DNA of 64,000 bases from Pseudomicrostroma phylloplanum (Eukaryota; Basidiomycota; Exobasidiomycetes; Microstromatales), in NCBI GenBank assembly GCA_039545275.1, contig BCHS01000006.1:868001-932000 (forward strand), read 5' to 3'. Made by a program: the position numbers and the translations under genes. How positions within the stretch are numbered: the stretch's first letter is position 1; each line of letters begins with the position of its first letter. Under the pieces are notes generated by a model, which was given only the letters and a program-made list of their open reading frames with translations, was not told the origin of the DNA and did no database searches. Shown piece after piece: positions 58,323-64,000 of this stretch.

Positions 58323-61300
58323 ATGGACGCCTTCTTCAGCGGCTCCATCGCTCGGCAGCGGCAGATCAACCTGGGAGGTAACCTGCCAGGACCCTCTTCC
58401 TCATCACGCTTGGCAGCAGAGGCTCGTTCCTCTCGGCAGGCGCGAGACCTGGCCCGTAGGCAGGAGCTCGCCGCCACACAGGTTCAGAAGGTCTGGAGGG
58501 GAAGTAGAGTAAGGGACGAGAAGCGGCAATGGAGAAGGTTGCAATATCAAGAGCTCTTGAATCAAGAGAGAGCCTTGTCGACTGCTCATGGTCACTTCGA
58601 TGCTGACAAGGCTGTGCAGGCCACTGTAGCCCTCGCAGAAGCAGTCCGAACCCGCCACATTGCCCGGATGGCTCATCGGCGGTCCCAGGATCGCACTGCC
58701 ACAGAAAGCGACGACCTGATCAGAACATGGTGCGAGGCAATGATCCAAACGTCTCCCGCCACTGATGGCAAAGCGCTGGTGATTGCTTTGGACGAGTCGG
58801 CGGAGCTGCCTGCGGATTGGAGGCGAGCAGCATCGCTGCTCCTTGAAGAGATTCACCTGAGGCTACTACATCAGGCCTCGCACCTGGCCAACGATGTCAA
58901 AATCGCTTTCCTCAAGCTCTACGAAACACTCTGGGCCAATCAGCATACATCATCACTAGAACAAGGACACTACGACGTTTTTGGCGCTGTCCTCCTCTCA
59001 CTGCCCACCGATCGCAAGACACCAGGCTCACCGATCCTGTGTCAGCTTGTTGCTCGCTTGCTCATGACGCCGTTCGGCATTAAGCCCGCGTCGCATTCCT
59101 TGCAGATGGACAGACCGAGCGTGAGGAGCCAGTATATCAAGTACTTTGCCGAAGTCATCCTACATATACCCGTTCTTCCCAATAGACTGCCACTTCTGGA
59201 ATTTGCTCAAATCGCCGCAAACTTCCCCCTCTCCGAGGTCATTGGTCATCTGCAGTCTGCAGGACGGGCCCACGACAGGGCGCCATCACCTCAGGTCCTC
59301 CATCAGCTGGCGAATGTTCTCGCGCTGTCCAGTCAGAGGATCACGCGCTTTGGGGATGGGAAGACGCTTGCCTCTTACTTAGAGGTGATCACGTCGTTGC
59401 AGGATCAGGTACCTGTGACATCATTGACCACGCCGCGGACTCTGGCTGGCGAAGTCGATACCGATACCCAGAAGCGACTTGCTATTCTGCCATCAGTCAA
59501 GCACGTCTCTGCAATCTTGACTGTATCGGCCAAGTCGCCGTCGACTACGAGGCCTGCCCTCTACGCCTTTCTGTGTTCCTTGCTTTTCAGCTGGCCAGAA
59601 GATACGAGGAACACCGTGTTCAACGTAGTCTTGTATGGTCTCGGCAACGAGGCAGGCACTGCGTCCACTGCATTAGCTGGCGGATTTGTTCGAGAGATAT
59701 GGAGAGGCTATCTCCGCTCATCACCTCTATCGAGAAGCCTGGGCAGCCCGTCATCAGTGAATGGTTCGAAGGCATTGCGACAAGACAAAGAAGGCTGGCC
59801 TGCACTCGTTCTGTTACTCGAGCTCTACTCGAAGCTACTCCTGACTCTGGGTGATGATGAATTCCTGCCGCCCCGAGGAGGCATCAATGATAGATCGGCA
59901 TATTCCGAGACCTCTCACCAGTCGGCTCGAGTCTTGGGATCGGCATCCGCAGGGCCCAGCAATAGTCACGTCGCTGTCGCTCGAAACCCTCTGAGCATCG
60001 ATGAAGTCTTGTCTTTCGGAGCGGTGCTGCGCAACCTCGCCTTTAGTCTCTATTGGGAGTTGGATCCTCCCGTCGCCTCTTCCTCGCAAGCAGCGAATCG
60101 CGGCACTTCCGCTCACAATGTCCCGGGGCTACGTCTCAGCTTTCTCACGCTACGCGACGGCGCTACTCGATTGTTGCAACAGCTCCACGCTCGGGACGCA
60201 CGACATCGCTTCACTCCCGATGGCTTCTGGCTGATGACCAAGGATATGGACATTGAGTCATTCGTGGAGTCTGTGTTGCTCGAGGAAGACAAAATTGCGG
60301 GCGACAATGCCGAAGCAGAGGCGGCGGCAAGCGAGGCAGCAGCTGCAGCAGCCGGCGATGGACATGATGCCTACGACGATGAGGACGACCGGGATCGGGT
60401 CAACCTGGACGTCGTCGTCCCCCGACATGCTCTGCCCTCTAGGCAGCACATCTCGGCTCGTAAGCTCGCCTTTATCTCCCCGCGTCTTGGCATCCTCAAC
60501 AACCTGCCTTTCGTCCTTCCCTTTGCCACTCGGGTGGAAATCTTCGAGACCTTTGTCTTCCGCGACGCTCGACGCAATGGTATCCGGCAAAACACTGGCT
60601 TTCAAAGACGCAAGAGGGTCACGATTCGCAGAGACCATGTAGCAGAGGATGGTATGGCTCAACTCAATGGTCTCGGCAGTGCACTCAAGGAAAGCATCGA
60701 GATTGTCTTTGTCGATCAGTTCGGCATGACAGAGGCGGGAATAGATGGTGGAGGCGTTTTCAAGGAGTTCCTGACTTCGCTCGCTCGAGAGGCGTTTGAC
60801 ACGGACCGCGGTCTGTGGAAAGCAACAGAGCAAGAGGAGCTCTTCCCCAACCCACAATCCTACGCTCGCCAGTCGGAACAGCTCTCCTGGTATGCTTTCT
60901 TGGGCCGCATACTTGGGAAAGCCCTATACGAAGGCATCTTGGTGGATGTACGATTTGCGCCCTTCTTCCTCAGCAAATGCCTAGGCAGACGAGGGCTCTC
61001 GCATCTGGACGATCTAGCGTCCCTCGACTCTCTCGATTCTGAACTATACCGCGGCTTGATCTACCTGAAGAATTACACTGGAGACGTCGAGCAAGACCTT
61101 TCGCTCAACTTCACGGTCACCGACGAAGAATTCGGGGTACGCAAGAGTACCGAGCTGATGCCGAACGGCGCCAACATTGCCGTCACCAACAAGAATCGCT
61201 TGAGCTACATTTTTCTCGTGGCCAACTACCGCCTGGATGCTCAGATTCGGGCTCAGTGCAATGCATTCTTTGCCGGCCTATCAGAGCTCATCGATCCTCG

Positions 61301-61700
61301 CTGGCTGCGCCTCTTCAATCAGACTGAGCTGCAAGAGCTCATCAAGGGCAGTGACTCTCCGATAGACATTGCCGACCTACGGGCGAATACAGTCTTGTCA
61401 GACTATCACGAAAAGGACCTCACGATGACGTATCTGTGGGAGACGCTAGAGTCATTCGATCAACCCACCCGCGCGCAGTTCCTCAAGTTCGTCACCTCTT
61501 GCCCCTCGCCACCTTTACTCGGCTTCGGGCAGCTCAACCCGCGCTTCTGTGTCCGGTGCAGTGGAGACGATGAGCAGCGTCTGCCAACGAGCAGTACCTG
61601 TGTGAACCTGCTGAAGTTGCCTCGCTACAACAGCTTGGAAACGACGAAGGAGAAGTTGCTGCTGGCTATCAGGAGCGGCGCTGGCTTTGATCTGTCTTAG
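58323..61700 (+). CDS. HUL5: HECT-type E3 ubiquitin ligase HUL5/UBE3C
   Basis: A single exon of 1125 aa. The N-terminus MDAFFSGSIARQRQINLGG is typical of UBE3C/Hul5, followed by an IQ motif (ATQVQKVWRGSRVRDEKR). The HECT domain covers the last 350 residues: FVDQFGMTEAGIDGGGVFKEFL, FLGRILGKALYEGILVDVRFAPFF, DLRANTVLSDYHEKD and LPTSSTCVNLLKLPRY with the catalytic Cys at 1093. The end GAGFDLS is the usual HECT tail. Hul5 extends ubiquitin chains on proteasome-bound and misfolded proteins. An in-frame ATG at 58233 would add a His-rich 30-residue leader and is less likely. Confidence 0.95.
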   Translation: MDAFFSGSIARQRQINLGGNLPGPSSSSRLAAEARSSRQARDLARRQELAATQVQKVWRGSRVRDEKRQWRRLQYQELLNQERALSTAHGHFDADKAVQATVALAEAVRTRHIARMAHRRSQDRTATESDDLIRTWCEAMIQTSPATDGKALVIALDESAELPADWRRAASLLLEEIHLRLLHQASHLANDVKIAFLKLYETLWANQHTSSLEQGHYDVFGAVLLSLPTDRKTPGSPILCQLVARLLMTPFGIKPASHSLQMDRPSVRSQYIKYFAEVILHIPVLPNRLPLLEFAQIAANFPLSEVIGHLQSAGRAHDRAPSPQVLHQLANVLALSSQRITRFGDGKTLASYLEVITSLQDQVPVTSLTTPRTLAGEVDTDTQKRLAILPSVKHVSAILTVSAKSPSTTRPALYAFLCSLLFSWPEDTRNTVFNVVLYGLGNEAGTASTALAGGFVREIWRGYLRSSPLSRSLGSPSSVNGSKALRQDKEGWPALVLLLELYSKLLLTLGDDEFLPPRGGINDRSAYSETSHQSARVLGSASAGPSNSHVAVARNPLSIDEVLSFGAVLRNLAFSLYWELDPPVASSSQAANRGTSAHNVPGLRLSFLTLRDGATRLLQQLHARDARHRFTPDGFWLMTKDMDIESFVESVLLEEDKIAGDNAEAEAAASEAAAAAAGDGHDAYDDEDDRDRVNLDVVVPRHALPSRQHISARKLAFISPRLGILNNLPFVLPFATRVEIFETFVFRDARRNGIRQNTGFQRRKRVTIRRDHVAEDGMAQLNGLGSALKESIEIVFVDQFGMTEAGIDGGGVFKEFLTSLAREAFDTDRGLWKATEQEELFPNPQSYARQSEQLSWYAFLGRILGKALYEGILVDVRFAPFFLSKCLGRRGLSHLDDLASLDSLDSELYRGLIYLKNYTGDVEQDLSLNFTVTDEEFGVRKSTELMPNGANIAVTNKNRLSYIFLVANYRLDAQIRAQCNAFFAGLSELIDPRWLRLFNQTELQELIKGSDSPIDIADLRANTVLSDYHEKDLTMTYLWETLESFDQPTRAQFLKFVTSCPSPPLLGFGQLNPRFCVRCSGDDEQRLPTSSTCVNLLKLPRYNSLETTKEKLLLAIRSGAGFDLS

Positions 61701-62625
61701 TTGTACGAATATGTTGTTGCTCATGTCAATACTACGGCTCTCTTAGACTTGGCAAGTGTGCACTGTGGTCTGAGAGGTCAAGGGTGGGAGCCACAGAGGG
61801 TGGGCATCGAGTAGACCTTCGTCCGCCGGTCCACTGGTTGACTCGGCTCGGGTACTGCGACGAGTGCTGACTGACGTTTTAGGAGTCTATGATGGTTACT
61901 GACACTCTCACGTAGGCCACGCCACAGGAACAGGTCAGCATTGATGTTAAACGTTGCTGCAAAGGTGATGTTGTCCCGTTGGAAGGCTGCAGTGGGCGTC
62001 GATGCATGGAGCGGGAGTCAGGTTGTGGTCGGGCATTGCCTCGCCTTCTCTCTGCGGAAGGCGTCAAGGCGACGAGTCGGCGAGCTTGTCGCAGGAGTCG
62101 GGGAGGCAGTAGTCGATGCAGGGTGCCATACGCCGGTGTCAGAAGTCGTCTCTGGCATGTCCCAATCTGCCTGGGGCGATGGATCACCTGCATCCCCGCG
62201 CCCACGCAACCCTTGTTTCTGGAATGGCGCCCACCGCTACGCCCGCGAGGAATCTGAGACGCGTCGCAGCCCGACCAGGCACAGGGACAGAGGCCACGCC
62301 GGGGATGCGGCGTCTAGATCGAGGGCGGGCGGACCTTGAAAGCACAAACACGACAGGGGCTTCCTCCAAGCCAAGCCAAGCCACGCCACGCCTCGCCTCG
62401 CCTCGCACCTTGGTCCCCCCCCCCCTTACCCCGCATCGTCAACCGGAAACACCTCAGGGCAGTAACGAGGTCCCGGCGGATGGGCCCTGAGTGAACTTAT
62501 ATATCACGCCCTTGAGCCTTTGTCCTCTAACACCTTCCTTGCCTCAGACACTCTTTTCCCTCGCCTTTGCAAGACATCGGTTTCCCCTTCTTCCGCACAC
62601 CCTCACGAACGTCTTTCCCCTCACG
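61701..62625. other. Gap with CAP gene promoter
   Basis: A 925-bp gap. A TATATAT box lies at 62498-62504, 122 bp before the CAP gene start. Upstream are CCAAGCCAAG/CCACGCCACG/CCTCGCCTCG degenerate 5-mers near 62362-62405 and an 11-C run at 62415-62425. On the minus strand 61778-61986 stays open and reads protein-like, but no start was found. Confidence 0.45.
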
Positions 62626-63562
62626 ATGCGATTCACCATTCTGGTCCTCCTCTCTGCCCTCCTGGCCGTTCAGGTAACTGCCAGCTTCCAGAGGGTTTCC
62701 CTTGCCCACCGAGCCGTCACCGAGCAGGAGCTGTGAGTAGAGGCGGTCGGAGGAGTCACGCTCGCTAGCTTCGCGCCAGTGTGGACAGACAGTGACCGCC
62801 GTCCTAACCCCCATCTCCCTCCTCTCTTCTTCCACTTTTGACCTCTTCTTCTCTCCATCGCTCAGGGATCTCCCTCATGAGAAGCGCGGCGGTTTCGAGT
62901 CCACTGCTGAGCTCGAGGAGCTCGAGGGACGAGCTACCTCGGCCTTTCCCAAGCTGCTGAGGCAGACGACTCTGCGAAGGCACAACGAGCTGCGCAGGAA
63001 GCACGTCAACACTCCCGACCTCAAGTGGTCGGATGAGCTCGCCACCTACGCCAAGAACTGGGCCGAAAAATGCAACGTCAACCCACTGAAGCACAGCACC
63101 GGAGGCCCCTACGCCGAGTCCATTGCCAACTACCCTTCCCTGAAGTCCGCCATTGCTGGGTTCTACTCCGAGGTGTCGGACATCAACTGGTCTAACATCC
63201 AGTACTCCCAAGGCGGACACTTCATCAACATGATCTACAGGTATGTGTCGCTTCTTGACTATAGAGAGAGCTCGATGACATTTCGCAGTGTGCTTAGCAT
63301 ATACTTACCTCTGTGACTGCTTCCTTCCGGATGTGCTTCTTCAGTTTGACCACCCAGGTGGGCTGTTACAAGCAGAAGTGCGGCACCGCCTATCTGGAAG
63401 TGTGCGAGTACTACCCTCCTGCCACCTCTGATCACACTCTGCTCCAGTGAGTACCGGACTCCATGCTAGGCAGGAGCCTACCGGATCTGACACAACCCCT
63501 TTCCCACACTACCACTCGTGCTTCACAGGAAGAACGTCCACCCTCTCAAGTCGTCGTCGTAA
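62626..63562 (+). CDS. Secreted CAP (SCP/PR-1) family protein
   Basis: Four exons (62626-62732, 62866-63240, 63345-63446, 63529-63562) give 205 aa. MRFTILVLLSALLAVQVTA is a signal peptide. A short pro-region ends in HEKR, a Kex2-like site, before GGFESTAE. The CAP domain contains LRRHNELRRKHVNTPDLKWS, ATYAKNWAEKC, GPYAESIA (usual GENL replaced), GGHFINMIYR (the HFTQ-type motif) and VGCYKQKCGTAYLEVCEYYPP. Fungal members (Pry1, PR-1-like) bind and export sterols or fatty acids and often act in plant contact. Cys pairs near the end fit the usual disulfides. Confidence 0.92.
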
Positions 63563-63891
63563 GGTCGGCCCTTCCCTCTGATCGGCTGGCCCGGTCAGAG
63601 CTCTTCGCTTTCATCGCACTGTGTTTGCTTGCTTTCTTGGTTCTCAATGATGGTTTTACCCAATACAGACGTGTTCCTTGTCCTTCTGCGCCTGTTGCGT
63701 GCATTCGAGGAGACCAATTCAAGCGCCGCTCAGACCAGCCCCTGTTCACTCCCTCTTTTCCGTATGCCTCATCTAGCGCGTCCAGCACTGAGCACTCCTC
63801 AACACCTTGTATGACTACTTCTGCTCCTCCCTGCTCCTCAGGCGTACTCTTTCACGTTCGCACGCTCAACGTTCGTAGCTGACAGCGGCAA
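63563..63891. other. Short gap after CAP gene
   Basis: A 329-bp gap holding the CAP 3' end and the presumed promoter of the right-edge gene. No element is recognised. Confidence 0.35.
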
Positions 63892-64000
63892 ATGTCGGCG
63901 GAGAGCGAGCTCGCTCCACTGCTCCCACGAGAGGAGCGGAACCAGGCTGCCTCGTAGGTCCCTCTCGCTGCCTCACTCGCATGGCGCTGTGAGGAGGTTC
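63892..64000 (+). CDS. Possible first exon of a further gene (partial)
   Basis: From ATG 63892 the frame reads MSAESELAPLLPREERNQAA followed by Ser and a GTAGGT donor at about 63955. This acidic, Leu-Pro-rich leader resembles the start of fungal membrane transporters (SExxPLLPRE), but only about 20 codons are visible before the presumed intron and the window ends. Low-confidence call; no product is claimed. Confidence 0.3.

Overview
The window reads as a gene-dense, GC-rich chromosome segment of a basidiomycete, most likely a smut-lineage fungus (Ustilaginomycotina). Genes lie on both strands with short intergenic gaps. Coding exons are broken by short introns (about 40-110 nt, mostly GTGAGT donors and CAG acceptors). 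Eukaryotic gene types such as Mediator-like, HECT ligase, ERG25 and mitochondrial uS10 are present, and there is a homologue of the Ustilago regulator Rua1. No bacterial, viral or transposon genes were recognised. All gene models were spliced by hand; where exon sums are given they keep the reading frame.

Region 1 (1-19 kb) looks like a catabolic gene cluster. It holds a stand-alone histidinol-dehydrogenase-like enzyme (cut by the left edge), a cupin, a salicylate-hydroxylase-type FAD monooxygenase, a glyoxalase-fold (VOC) protein, a large regulator with two C2H2 fingers plus a Zn2Cys6 cluster, a LigB-type extradiol ring-cleavage dioxygenase, a small unknown protein, two short-chain dehydrogenases, a CocE-type hydrolase, a catalytically degenerate aldehyde dehydrogenase and a berberine-bridge-type flavin oxidase. 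Ring hydroxylation plus ring opening suggests use of an aromatic or N-heteroaromatic compound, but the substrate cannot be read from sequence. The promoter-bearing gaps of this region carry the hexamer CCCCAC/GTGGGG again and again (25 copies in eight gaps). The contact residues of the two C2H2 fingers of the resident regulator predict exactly the site GNGGGG. This is the most interesting signal in the window: a possible self-contained regulon whose site, regulator and target genes are all visible.

Region 2 (19.5-44 kb) is mostly conserved cellular genes: a DEAD-box-like protein that has lost its ATPase motifs, mitochondrial ribosomal protein uS10m, a Rua1-type zinc-binding regulator, a heme-dependent N-demethylase family (DUF3445) protein, an uncharacterised coiled-coil protein, C-4 methylsterol oxidase ERG25, a very long IVY1-like I-BAR protein and a bromodomain protein.

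Region 3 (44-64 kb) has a metallopeptidase with a jacalin-like tail, a Ure2-type glutathione transferase, a glutamine-rich Med25-like protein, an OsmC/Ohr peroxidase, two tandem paralogous small secreted basic proteins (effector-like), a HAM1-like lipid-binding protein, the HECT E3 ligase HUL5, a secreted CAP/PR-1 protein and the first exon of a further gene at the right edge.
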